Origin: an uncultured Pseudodesulfovibrio sp.
GTDB lineage: Bacteria > Desulfobacterota > Desulfovibrionia > Desulfovibrionales > Desulfovibrionaceae
Length of the DNA stretch: 64,000 bases
Direction of reading: 5' to 3'
Assembly: GCF_963662885.1 (NCBI RefSeq)
Contig: NZ_OY760059.1
Span: forward strand, 930,001-994,000
The notes under the pieces were generated by a model. That model made no database searches. It was not told the origin of the DNA and saw only the letters and a program-made list of their open reading frames with translations. The position numbers and the translations under genes are program-made. Below are positions 41,658-49,450 of this stretch, piece by piece (position 1 is the first letter of the stretch; the number at the start of each line of letters is the position of its first letter).

Positions 41658-42065
41658 ATGAAGAAATCTCTCATCATCAGCCTGATGGTGGCCGCCCTGG
41701 TGTGTGTCTTCTGCCTGCCCGTGGTCATCGCGGCCAACGCGCCCGCAGACACCATCACCATGGAAGTCCCCGCCGGCGCCAAAGCGACCAAGACGCCCGT
41801 GGCTTTCCCGCACAAGAAACACGTGGACGGCGGACTTGACTGTCTGGTCTGTCACCACAAGGCCAAGTCCCCGGACGAGGCCAAGAGCTGCGCTGCCGAA
41901 GGTTGCCACACCGACGCCAGCAAGGCCGCCAAGAAAGAGCCCACCGGCTTCTACGCTGCCTTCCACAGCAAGAAGTCCCAGGCTTCCTGCCTCGGCTGCC
42001 ACAAAGAGCAGAAGAAGGCCGGCAAGAACGTTCCGGTCAGCTGCAAGGAATGCCACCCCAAATAA
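41658..42065 (+). CDS. Tetrahaem cytochrome c3 (type I)
   Basis: The 135-residue protein has a signal peptide (LIISLMVAALVCVFCLPVVI) and about 110 mature residues. Four c-type haem sites are visible: CLVCH (62-66), CAAEGCH (78-84, the CxxxxCH form), CLGCH (111-115) and CKECH (129-133). Extra His residues (for example FPHKKHVDGG, FYAAFHSKK) can be the sixth ligands. It is the periplasmic electron carrier that accepts electrons from hydrogenases and passes them to membrane complexes in sulfate reducers. The start has AGGAGG 10 bases upstream. The transcript ends at the terminator at 42084-42114. Confidence 0.95.
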   Translation: MKKSLIISLMVAALVCVFCLPVVIAANAPADTITMEVPAGAKATKTPVAFPHKKHVDGGLDCLVCHHKAKSPDEAKSCAAEGCHTDASKAAKKEPTGFYAAFHSKKSQASCLGCHKEQKKAGKNVPVSCKECHPK

Positions 42066-42083
42066 GCCTTTAGGGTGAATTCG

Positions 42084-42114
42084 AGGGGGGCTGTGAACAA
42101 CGGCCCCCCTTTTT
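42084..42114 (+). terminator. Intrinsic terminator after cytochrome c3
   Basis: The 8-bp stem AGGGGGGC/GCCCCCCT has an 11-base loop and is followed by TTTTT. It lies 19 bases after the stop codon. Confidence 0.85.
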
Positions 42115-42135
42115 AACCCCCTTTGGAGGTCCTTC

Positions 42136-43590
42136 ATGACTCCGGCTCCCCCGCCTCCTCCCAAAGATGACGACGCCGACGTGCGCGACGTGCTGAACGA
42201 ACCCGTTGCGGACAACGAGGGCTTTGATCCCGATTCCGTGGACGCGGACTTCGAGCAGGAACTCGAAGATCTGTTCGCCGACGACCTCGAGGACGCTCCC
42301 GTCGTGGACGAGAGCGGCGGCCCCATAGTGCTCGACGACCAGATCGAGCCCGACGCCGAGCCCGAAGCGGAAGCCGGGGTGGCCGACGAAGCCGACGATG
42401 AGGACCTTCTGGTTCTGGACGAAGTGGTCGAGGACTCCGCCGAAATCGCGCTCGAAGAGGTTGCCGATGAGGCGGCCGAAGACGAGGACCTGTTGATTCT
42501 GGACGATCTCGTCGAAGAGCCCGCAGACCTGGCCGAGGACGAAAGCGGCGACGATGAGGATCTGATCATGCTCGACGAGGTGGTCGAACTGGTCGAGGAG
42601 GCCGACGCCGAGCCCGCGCAGAGCGCCGCCGAGGTCGAAGCCCTGGTGGATGATATCGCCGAGATCAACATCGACGATGCCGTTGAGGATACCGAAGAGG
42701 ACCTCATCGATCTCGACGACCTGGTGGAAGAGTCCGCCCAGGCGGTCGAAGCCTTCGAAGCGCCCGATGCGCCTGAAATGTCCGACCCCCTCGACGCGTC
42801 CGACGTTGAGGAAGACGAGGACGATCTCATTGATCTCGACGATCTGATCGCTGAAGAGACCGTCGACGAATCCGAAGAAATTTCCCTTGATCTCGAAGAT
42901 GTCGCCACAGAGTTGACCGAGGAACCGGCGGCGGAAACCGCCGAGGACCTGGCCGACGACATGTTGGCCGCCATGGCCGAAGAGGCCGCTCCCGAAGTCC
43001 CGGTGGACGAGGCTGTCGACGCCGAGGATATCGAGGCCATCATGGACGAGCCCGAGACCGAGCCTGAACCTGAGTTCGAGCCCGAAGAGCCTGCGGTTGT
43101 GGAGGGCAATCTGTTGACCGACGTGACCTCGGAGTTCGAAGAGGCCGAAGCGTCCGAAATGCCCATCGATGCAGAACTGACCGGTTTGGATCAGCTCGAG
43201 GACGATGACATCGAGGACGTGGACAGTCTGCTGGACAACGTCGAGGTGGACATGTCCGGTGTCATGGACGCCGAAGAGGCGGACGCGGACATGGACGACG
43301 AGATGGTCATGGACCTGGACGAAGGTTCCCTGGACGACGTCCTGACCGCTGAGGCCATGCCGCCGGACGCGGGCATGGATGTGGACGCCGATGTTGACCT
43401 GCTCCTGGCGGAAACCCATGAGGAGGCTCCCTCTCTGGAGGCTCTCCAGGCCACGGTCAGGCAGCTTGAAGGCCGCGTGGAGGAGTTGGAACGTCGTTTG
43501 CGCGAGGAGATCGCGCAGCTGGTGCCCGCCGAGGCCGCCAAGATCATCCGCGAAGAGATTGCGGCCCTGGCCGCCGAGCTGGACGACTAG
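42136..43590 (+). CDS. Highly acidic repeat protein with C-terminal coiled coil
   Basis: The 484-residue protein has a Pro-rich start and an Asp/Glu/Ala-rich, probably disordered body. A motif of the type D-[LI]-[LIM]-x-L-D-[DE]-[LV]-[VI] recurs at least five times: around residues 90 (DLLVLDEVV), 118 (DLLILDDLV), 142 (DLIMLDEVV), 189 (DLIDLDDLV) and 230 (DLIDLDDLI). The last 45 residues form a coiled coil (VRQLEGRVEELERRLREEIA) and end in VPAEAAKIIREEIAALAAEL. That ending recalls the C-terminal oligomerisation helices of acidic scaffold proteins such as PopZ. No signal peptide is present. Function is unknown. Confidence 0.8.
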   Translation: MTPAPPPPPKDDDADVRDVLNEPVADNEGFDPDSVDADFEQELEDLFADDLEDAPVVDESGGPIVLDDQIEPDAEPEAEAGVADEADDEDLLVLDEVVEDSAEIALEEVADEAAEDEDLLILDDLVEEPADLAEDESGDDEDLIMLDEVVELVEEADAEPAQSAAEVEALVDDIAEINIDDAVEDTEEDLIDLDDLVEESAQAVEAFEAPDAPEMSDPLDASDVEEDEDDLIDLDDLIAEETVDESEEISLDLEDVATELTEEPAAETAEDLADDMLAAMAEEAAPEVPVDEAVDAEDIEAIMDEPETEPEPEFEPEEPAVVEGNLLTDVTSEFEEAEASEMPIDAELTGLDQLEDDDIEDVDSLLDNVEVDMSGVMDAEEADADMDDEMVMDLDEGSLDDVLTAEAMPPDAGMDVDADVDLLLAETHEEAPSLEALQATVRQLEGRVEELERRLREEIAQLVPAEAAKIIREEIAALAAELDD

Positions 43591-43677
43591 CCAACGCGCT
43601 TTTTGATAGCGGCAAAAACGCCGCTACCGGGTGCTGGACGCGCCCGAATCGCTCCGGCGAGTTGCAGGAATTTGAGA

Positions 43678-43705
43678 AGACCCCACCAAAGTGGGGTCTT
43701 TTTTT
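43678..43705 (+). terminator. Intrinsic terminator after the acidic repeat gene
   Basis: The 9-bp stem AGACCCCAC/GTGGGGTCT has a CAAA loop and is followed by a run of eight T residues. Confidence 0.93.
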
Positions 43706-43825
43706 GTGGCCTGCGGGCGGATGGAAGTGAAATCGGAATGGGCTTATCTGTTGCTGAAAGGGACCCGGGCTGTTAACTCATTCTGTGAGGGCTAGAGGAT
43801 AGAAAGGCGGGCAATCATTTAGCAA

Positions 43826-44293
43826 ATGGACAAGTTAATGCCCAGTTTCGACGATATCGTGAATGAGCTTCAGGAAAAGATCAACGAAGAGACCATAGAG
43901 GCCTACGGCCAGGAAGGATTCGAGCGTTGGCGCAATCAACCGTACCGGGGAGAGCCCTCAGGGGCTGATTATGAAGGCTCGTCCACTGGTGGATGCGGTG
44001 ACACCATCTGGATCTACCTCGACATTAAAAACGATGTCGTGGTGGATGCCGGTTTTGCCACCGACGGCTGCGGCTCCAGCTCCATCAGCGGTTCCATGGC
44101 CGCGGAACTGGCGGTAGGTAAAAGCTGCGAAGAGCTCGCCGCCTTTACCGGCGAGAACGTGCTCGAAGGTCTGGGCGGGTCGAGCTGTCTGCCCGAGGAC
44201 GACCAGCACTGCGCATGGCTGGCCGCCAACGCCCTGCTCGATGCTTTGGGCTGCTATTACCGCAAGATGGCGGCGCAGAACAAACAGGATTGA
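43826..44293 (+). CDS. NifU/IscU-like iron-sulfur scaffold protein
   Basis: The 155-residue protein is the IscU-type domain alone. The cluster ligands are Cys57 in GGCGD (followed by Asp59), Cys82 in DGCGSSS, and Cys129 in HCAW. It lacks the ferredoxin-like and C-terminal domains of full NifU. It would build [Fe-S] clusters on sulfur from a cysteine desulfurase, which is not in this window. The start ATG 43826 has only a weak ribosome-binding site; ATG 43838 is possible. The gene is convergent with the MFS gene, 16 bases apart. Confidence 0.88.
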   Translation: MDKLMPSFDDIVNELQEKINEETIEAYGQEGFERWRNQPYRGEPSGADYEGSSTGGCGDTIWIYLDIKNDVVVDAGFATDGCGSSSISGSMAAELAVGKSCEELAAFTGENVLEGLGGSSCLPEDDQHCAWLAANALLDALGCYYRKMAAQNKQD

Positions 44294-44309
44294 GCGCCTC
44301 TCAAGACGG

Positions 44310-45497
44310 TCAGGCGGTCTCCTTGGCCAATGAGCGCCGGAAGATTTCGCTGACCACCAGGCCGAGGGCCGCGCAGACGGCCGCGACCAGAAAGACCGAG
44401 GGATAGCCCGCAACAGCGGCCAGCGCGCCGGTGGCCGGGCCGCCCACGGCGTAGGCTATGTCCTGGAAGGCCGCGAACCCGCCGACTGCCGTTCCCTTGA
44501 CGTTGGGCGGGACGATCTTGACCACTTCCACGCCCAGCGCGGGGAAGAGCAGTGAGGTCCCGGCGCCGGTCAGCACTGCGCCCAGAAAGGCCATGGCCGG
44601 ATGCGGTGCCAGCCACAGCAGAAACAGTCCCAGCGCTTCCACCGCAAAGGATACCTGGGACACCTTGATGCCGCCCAGCGCGTCGGGCAGCTTGCCGCAG
44701 AAGATGCGGACAAGGACGAATGCCCCGCCAAAGCAGGTCAGGGCCAGACCCGCGTGCCCCCAGTTGTTGTCAGCGAAATACAGCGCCGCGAAGGTGCCGA
44801 TGACCGCGAAGCCGATGCCTTGCAGGAAGAGGGCCGCGCATGGCAGCCAGACGCGGCCGATCACCTGTCTGAGCGGCGGTCTTTCGCCTGCAATCGGTTC
44901 GGTGGCCCGTATGCGCATGAGCAGCGGCAGGGCGAGGAACGGCAGGACAAGGGTGGACACGCCGAGGGCGGCGAAGCCCCACTGGCCGTAGAGCATCAGG
45001 CCCAGCGGCGCGCCTGCGGCCAGGGCTCCGAAGATGGCCATGCCGTTCCAGGACATGACAACGCCCGCCCGTGCCGGGCCGAGCAATCCGAATCCCCACA
45101 CCAACACGCCGGTGAGCATCTGGCTCTCTCCGTAGCCCAGCAGCAGGCGTCCGACGAGCAGCACGGCGTAGCGCACCCAGACCGGAGCGGGTAGCAGCGC
45201 GGCCAGGAGATAGAATATGCCGGCCCCACCGCAGGAGAACATCCCGGCGAGGGTGGTCCGCTTGGCGCCCCGTGTGTCCGCGGTGCGGCCTGCGTAGCTT
45301 CTGGTGGAAACCGTTGCCAGGAACTGGATGCCGACGGCCACACCCACCAACGTCGAATTCAGACCGAGCTTCTGGTGCACGAACAGGGAAATGACCGGCA
45401 GAGGCAGCCCCACCGTCAGATAGCAGAGAAAGATGGAGACCGGGAGCCTCCAGAAGCAGGCGTCGTCCGAGGTGTTGCCACGGCACTGAAATTTCAT
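44310..45497 (-). CDS. MFS transporter (YhhS-like)
   Basis: The 395-residue protein has about 12 membrane segments, with the loop 2-3 motif AGRTADTRGAKRTTLAG and LLLGYGESQMLTGVLVWG. It resembles the YhhS/arabinose-efflux branch of MFS; the substrate is unknown. The start ATG 45497 follows AGGAGAGG. The leader holds its own promoter and a terminator-like hairpin (45514-45565), which suggests regulated readthrough. selO lies upstream on the same strand. Confidence 0.85.
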   Translation of the reverse strand: MKFQCRGNTSDDACFWRLPVSIFLCYLTVGLPLPVISLFVHQKLGLNSTLVGVAVGIQFLATVSTRSYAGRTADTRGAKRTTLAGMFSCGGAGIFYLLAALLPAPVWVRYAVLLVGRLLLGYGESQMLTGVLVWGFGLLGPARAGVVMSWNGMAIFGALAAGAPLGLMLYGQWGFAALGVSTLVLPFLALPLLMRIRATEPIAGERPPLRQVIGRVWLPCAALFLQGIGFAVIGTFAALYFADNNWGHAGLALTCFGGAFVLVRIFCGKLPDALGGIKVSQVSFAVEALGLFLLWLAPHPAMAFLGAVLTGAGTSLLFPALGVEVVKIVPPNVKGTAVGGFAAFQDIAYAVGGPATGALAAVAGYPSVFLVAAVCAALGLVVSEIFRRSLAKETA

Positions 45498-45513
45498 TGC
45501 GACCTCTCCTTGT

Positions 45514-45565
45514 AAAAAAAGCAAAACGCCCAGACCAGACGGGTCCCCGTCACGGTTTGGGCGTT
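45514..45565 (-). promoter_or_regulatory. Candidate transcription attenuator in the MFS gene leader
   Basis: On the minus strand the hairpin pairs AACGCCCAAACC with GGTCTGGGCGTT (11 of 12 pairs; plus 45554-45565 with 45525-45536). It also has an inner GACGGG/CCCGTC stem, and is followed by TTTTGCTTTTTTT. The T-run ends 16 bases before the MFS start codon. Just upstream, GCGTT (in AAGCGTTAACG) can pair with the first five bases, AACGC, of the terminator's left arm, which is a possible anti-terminator. Because the promoter lies before the hairpin, the arrangement suits attenuation rather than simple termination of selO. Confidence 0.65.
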
Positions 45566-45608
45566 GATTGACGTTAACGCTTACGGTCCATGTGGACAGT
45601 ACCTTAAA

Positions 45609-45637
45609 AGGATACGGTCTCGGTCCCTGGCTGTCAA
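45609..45637 (-). promoter_or_regulatory. Candidate sigma70 promoter of the MFS gene
   Basis: On the minus strand, TTGACA (plus 45632-45637) lies 17 bases from TATCCT (plus 45609-45614). It begins only a few bases after the selO stop codon. Predicted transcription from about 45603 would give a leader of about 105 bases. Confidence 0.65.
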
Positions 45638-45644
45638 CTCGAGG

Positions 45645-47090
45645 CTAGGTGCCGCAGAAGGTCCGGGTCACGCGTTCCTCGGGACGTGGCGGATGGGCGA
45701 ATTCGGCTTTCTCCGGCTGGTCCTCGAAGGGGTGGGCAAGGACCTCGATCAATCGGTCGGTCGGGCCGAAGTCCCCTGCGGTGGCCGCCCGAATAGCTTC
45801 CTCAATGCGGTGATTGCGCGGGATGTAGGCCGGGTTGGCGGTGCGCATGGTCTCGCGGGCCGTGTCCACCGAGCCTGTCCGGTCCAGGCGGTCGTGCCAG
45901 TCATGGAGCCAGGTGGCTATCTCTTCGGCTGTGGCAAACATGGCGGTGAATGGCGCCGGGGCCGTCTGGGCGTCTGAAAGCGCGCGGAATCCGTTGGTGA
46001 AGTCGGTCCGGCTGCGACGCATGAGATCCAGAAGGCTTCTTGCCAGGGAAAAGGATTCGTCGTCCGCAGGCAGGCCGATCTTGCGGCACAATCCCTGTCG
46101 GTAGTGTTCCGTGAAGCTGGGGATGAATCCTTCCAGGACCGCTTCTCCTGCCTCACGGGCTTTTGTCTCGTCCGGGTCGAGCAGGGGGAGGAGACAGCCG
46201 CCCAGACAGGCCAGGTTCCATGCCATGATCGTGGGTTGCTGGTTGAAGGCGTAACGCCCCATGTGGTCGATGGAGCTGAAGACCATGGCCGGATCGTAGT
46301 GATCCAGAAAGGCGCACGGGCCGTAATCGATGGTTTGGCCGCTTACGGCGGTGTTGTCCGTATTCATGACCCCGTGCACAAACCCCAGACAGAGCCATCG
46401 GGCTACCAGTTCAGCCTGGGCCGCGCATACGGCCTTGAACAGGGCCAGATAGGGGGTTGCCGACTCCCGCGCGGCCGGATGGTTGCGCTCGATGACGTGA
46501 TCGGCCAGCAGCCTGAGTTCGTCCTCCATGCGGCGGGCCGCAAAATACTCGAAGGTACCCACGCGGACGAACCCCGAGGCCACCCGGGTGATGACCGCGC
46601 CGGGCAGCTCTTCTTCCCGAAAAACGGGTTGGCCCGTGGAGGCCATGGCCAGGGCGCGGGTGGTCGGCACGCCAAGCGCGTGCATGGCTTCGCTGACCAC
46701 ATACTCGCGGATGACCGGGCCGAGCGGGGCGCGGCCGTCGCCTCCGCGCGAGAACCGGGTCCGGCCCGAACCTTTGTACTGGATGTCGAACCGTTCGCCC
46801 GCACCGTTTTCCACTTCACCGAGCAGGTGCGCTCTGCCGTCGCCCAGTTGGGGCACGAACTGTCCGAACTGGTGCCCTGCATATGCCTGGGCAATGGGTT
46901 TCGAGCCGGGCAGGAGTCGATTGCCGGTGAATATTTCAGCAAGCCCCGTCCGGTCCTCGGGCAGGTCCAGTTCCAGGCGCGCGGCCAGATCGCGGTTCAG
47001 GCGAATCAGGGCGGGAGCGGCTACGGGTTCGGGGTTGATCCGTTCAAAGAAGGACTCGGGCAGGTGGGCGTAGGTATTGATGAAACGCAT
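45645..47090 (-). CDS. selO: Protein adenylyltransferase SelO (pseudokinase fold)
   Basis: The 481-residue protein has the SelO motifs PIAQAYAGHQFGQFVPQLGD, YKGSGRTRFSRGGDGRA, VHGVMNTDNTAVSG and QTIDYGPCAFLD. The family transfers AMP from ATP to Ser/Thr/Tyr of target proteins under oxidative stress. It ends in RTFCGT, with Cys in the place where eukaryotic SelO has selenocysteine near the C-terminus. The start ATG 47090 overlaps the stop of the kinase-like gene by one base (TAATG). It is the last gene of that unit. Confidence 0.95.
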   Translation of the reverse strand: MRFINTYAHLPESFFERINPEPVAAPALIRLNRDLAARLELDLPEDRTGLAEIFTGNRLLPGSKPIAQAYAGHQFGQFVPQLGDGRAHLLGEVENGAGERFDIQYKGSGRTRFSRGGDGRAPLGPVIREYVVSEAMHALGVPTTRALAMASTGQPVFREEELPGAVITRVASGFVRVGTFEYFAARRMEDELRLLADHVIERNHPAARESATPYLALFKAVCAAQAELVARWLCLGFVHGVMNTDNTAVSGQTIDYGPCAFLDHYDPAMVFSSIDHMGRYAFNQQPTIMAWNLACLGGCLLPLLDPDETKAREAGEAVLEGFIPSFTEHYRQGLCRKIGLPADDESFSLARSLLDLMRRSRTDFTNGFRALSDAQTAPAPFTAMFATAEEIATWLHDWHDRLDRTGSVDTARETMRTANPAYIPRNHRIEEAIRAATAGDFGPTDRLIEVLAHPFEDQPEKAEFAHPPRPEERVTRTFCGT

Positions 47091-48031
47091 TATTCTCCAA
47101 GAAGTTTTTTCCAGGCCGGGAGCAGTGTGTCCAGGGAGTTGGCCAGCAGGCGCATGTAACTGATCTCGATTTCCGCCATTTCCTCGTCCTTGCGGCGCAG
47201 CCATTCGGACATCCAGGCGAAACGCAGACCCAGGACCATCTCGGGCAGCAGGGCCAGGGATGTCTTGTCGAGGCACATGCCGTGCCGCAAGGTCTGTAAC
47301 AGGGCTGGAGCCAGACCTCGCACCAGGGCCGGCGGGTCCTCTATGCCCACGCAGCCCAGGCAGTTGGCCACGTCGAACAGGCAGGGGCGGATGCCCGTGA
47401 ACTCCCAGTCGATGACGGCTGCCGCGGACCGGCCGTGCCAGATGATGTTCAGGGGATGGAAGTCCCCATGGCACAATGCGCGGGGCAGGGACGGCCAGGC
47501 TTCGAAAAGCGGCACCAGAACAGGCAGTACCGGCATCAGGGCCCGGTGCAGGTCCTGGCGTCTGCCTGCCATGGCGGCCATAAGTTCGTTGACGTACCCT
47601 TCCAGGTTGAAGGGCGGCTCATCGTCGAACTCATGGATGGCGCCGGCAGCCTCGCGCAACCGGCACAGGAATCTGCCCAGGCTTTCGCCGCGCGCGCCGT
47701 CTTCGATATAGTCGGGCTGCGGCAGGGGGTCGCCGGGGATGTACGGGGAGAGCTGATGGTGTTGCCCGTCGTGTTCGACCACGAACCGGCCTTGTGGCCC
47801 GGCCAGGTAAGCGGGCACGGGCAGCCCGGCCCGGGAGAGCTTGTCCAGAGCGCGGCCTATGCGCTCACGCCGTCCGAACTGGGCAGGGAGCAGGGTTTCG
47901 AGCATCCAGACCCGGCCCTGTTCGTCCTCCACGGCCCGGCGCGACAGGCAGCGTTCCGGGCTGCCGGGCAGGATGATGTCCGTGCGTTGGCGACCCGAGG
48001 TCAGCCCCCAGAGGGAAAGCAGGTCGGTCAT
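47090..48031 (-). CDS. APH/choline-kinase-like phosphotransferase
   Basis: The 313-residue protein has an aminoglycoside-phosphotransferase fold with the catalytic CHGDFHPLNIIW and the metal motif VIDWEFTG. The start is TDLLSLWGLTSGRQRTDI. The substrate is unknown; homoserine kinase type II and small sugars are possible. It is co-translated with selO (1-base overlap) and follows the lipoprotein gene by 6 bases, so the three form an operon. Confidence 0.88.
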   Translation of the reverse strand: MTDLLSLWGLTSGRQRTDIILPGSPERCLSRRAVEDEQGRVWMLETLLPAQFGRRERIGRALDKLSRAGLPVPAYLAGPQGRFVVEHDGQHHQLSPYIPGDPLPQPDYIEDGARGESLGRFLCRLREAAGAIHEFDDEPPFNLEGYVNELMAAMAGRRQDLHRALMPVLPVLVPLFEAWPSLPRALCHGDFHPLNIIWHGRSAAAVIDWEFTGIRPCLFDVANCLGCVGIEDPPALVRGLAPALLQTLRHGMCLDKTSLALLPEMVLGLRFAWMSEWLRRKDEEMAEIEISYMRLLANSLDTLLPAWKKLLGE

Positions 48032-48037
48032 GGCCGC

Positions 48038-48580
48038 CTACCGCATGCCCATGGCGTTCATGAGCGCTTTCATGTTGTCGTTGACGATGGCCTGCTCCGT
48101 AGCCGGGACATGTTTGTCCACGTCGGCGCGCAGGTCGCCCATCTGCCCACCCATCTGTTTGGAGATCATCTGCTCCATTGCCTCGCGTTGTTCCTCGGGC
48201 ATGTCCTTGAATTGGGCCTGCATCTGGTCGGTCAGGCGCTGCATCTGGTCCAGGTTCACCATGGCCATGGCGTGGCTGTATATATACAGGAAGCGGTCCT
48301 TGTCCCAGCCCAGGTCCTCGAGCTTGTTCCTGACCGCCACATTCAGGGCCGCACCAGAGTCGTCCGTTTCCGGGACCGTGGCGGCGGTCAGGTCTGAAAT
48401 CTTCGGCAAATCGGCAAGGAATCGTTTGAACTCGTCGGCTGTAAACGGGCCGCCCAGAGCCTGCACCACCTCTTTGCCCTGGTCGGACAATTTGGTCTCG
48501 TCGGCCACGTCGTTGCCCGAACAGGCGGCGATCATGGACGCGAGCAACAGGAAAAACAGCGTGGAAGCGAGGGTTCTCAT
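48038..48580 (-). CDS. Lipoprotein of unknown function (180 residues)
   Basis: The signal peptide (LASTLFFLLLASMIAAC) ends in a lipobox with the acylated Cys at residue 20. The mature part is helical and Met/Gln/Glu-rich (DQMQRLTDQMQAQFKDMPEE). The start ATG 48580 follows AAGGAG. It is the first gene of a unit with the phosphotransferase and selO. I do not recognise the family. Confidence 0.78.
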   Translation of the reverse strand: MRTLASTLFFLLLASMIAACSGNDVADETKLSDQGKEVVQALGGPFTADEFKRFLADLPKISDLTAATVPETDDSGAALNVAVRNKLEDLGWDKDRFLYIYSHAMAMVNLDQMQRLTDQMQAQFKDMPEEQREAMEQMISKQMGGQMGDLRADVDKHVPATEQAIVNDNMKALMNAMGMR

Positions 48581-48650
48581 TGTGTTCTCCTTGAAAAAGG
48601 TTGCCGTATTACAGCCTATAGGGGGATGCGGGCCCACCGTCAACCCGCGC

Positions 48651-49400
48651 TCATATTTTGCGTATGTCCGCCACCTTGCCGTGGTATGCGGCCGGGTCTC
48701 CCAGGAGAAAATCCACAAGACCGCGCGAAGACTGCTGGGGAGTCAGCAACAGACCGTCCCGTTGCCAGGAAGTGAATACCTCGCGCAGGGGCGCGGCGGC
48801 GGACCCTTCGGCCTTGCGGGCGTCGGCCTGCATACGGGTCTCGACCACGCCGGGCCGCCAGATGACCGTGGTGACCGCCGGTGCCTCGTTGGCCAGTTGG
48901 CGGGCCAGATGTTCCTCGCCCGCCTTGGCCGCGCAGTACGCCCCGATGCCGGTTTGGGGACGGTCGGCCGCACCGGACCCGAAGAACACGGCCAGTCCCT
49001 CGCCCTGTTCAAGCAGGGGCGGCACGGCATGGCGCATGAGCTGATGGGCTGCGATCAAAGACGCGTTCACCACCTCGCTGAAACGTTCGGCGGATAGCTC
49101 CCAAATGGCCGGTCCGGGCGCAAGCATCCCGGCGGCATGGATAAAACCGAAAAAGTCGCCCAATGACAGGGCCGCATCCACCAGCTGGGCCGCCACCGCG
49201 TCGTCGGCCGCGTCGCCCGCCACGCAATCCGCGTGCACGCCGAGTTCCCGGCAGCGGTCGCGGACCGCGAGGAGCTTGTCTCTGGTGCGTGCATTCAGGA
49301 CGAGATTCACGCCCTCATTCGCCAGTTCTTCGGCCAGGGCTGCGCCGATGCCCATGGACGCGCCGGTCAGGATCAGGGTTTTATTCCTCAGTAAAGTCAT
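48651..49400 (-). CDS. Short-chain dehydrogenase/reductase
   Basis: The 249-residue protein has the nucleotide-binding motif GASMGIG (13-19), catalytic Ser142 and the Tyr155-x3-Lys159 pair in GIGAYCAAK, so all active-site residues are present. The substrate cannot be told from sequence. It is transcribed away from the aminotransferase gene across a 50-base gap. Confidence 0.9.
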   Translation of the reverse strand: MTLLRNKTLILTGASMGIGAALAEELANEGVNLVLNARTRDKLLAVRDRCRELGVHADCVAGDAADDAVAAQLVDAALSLGDFFGFIHAAGMLAPGPAIWELSAERFSEVVNASLIAAHQLMRHAVPPLLEQGEGLAVFFGSGAADRPQTGIGAYCAAKAGEEHLARQLANEAPAVTTVIWRPGVVETRMQADARKAEGSAAAPLREVFTSWQRDGLLLTPQQSSRGLVDFLLGDPAAYHGKVADIRKI

Positions 49401-49450
49401 ATATGGTCTGTCCTTATTGTATATAGTACCCGTTTAATCAGAGAGTACCC

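Noticed and set aside
41556..43166. Ser-rich 536-codon minus-strand frame
   Set aside because: It is the antisense of the Asp/Glu-rich repeat gene; GAC/GAG codons read backwards give Ser-rich text.
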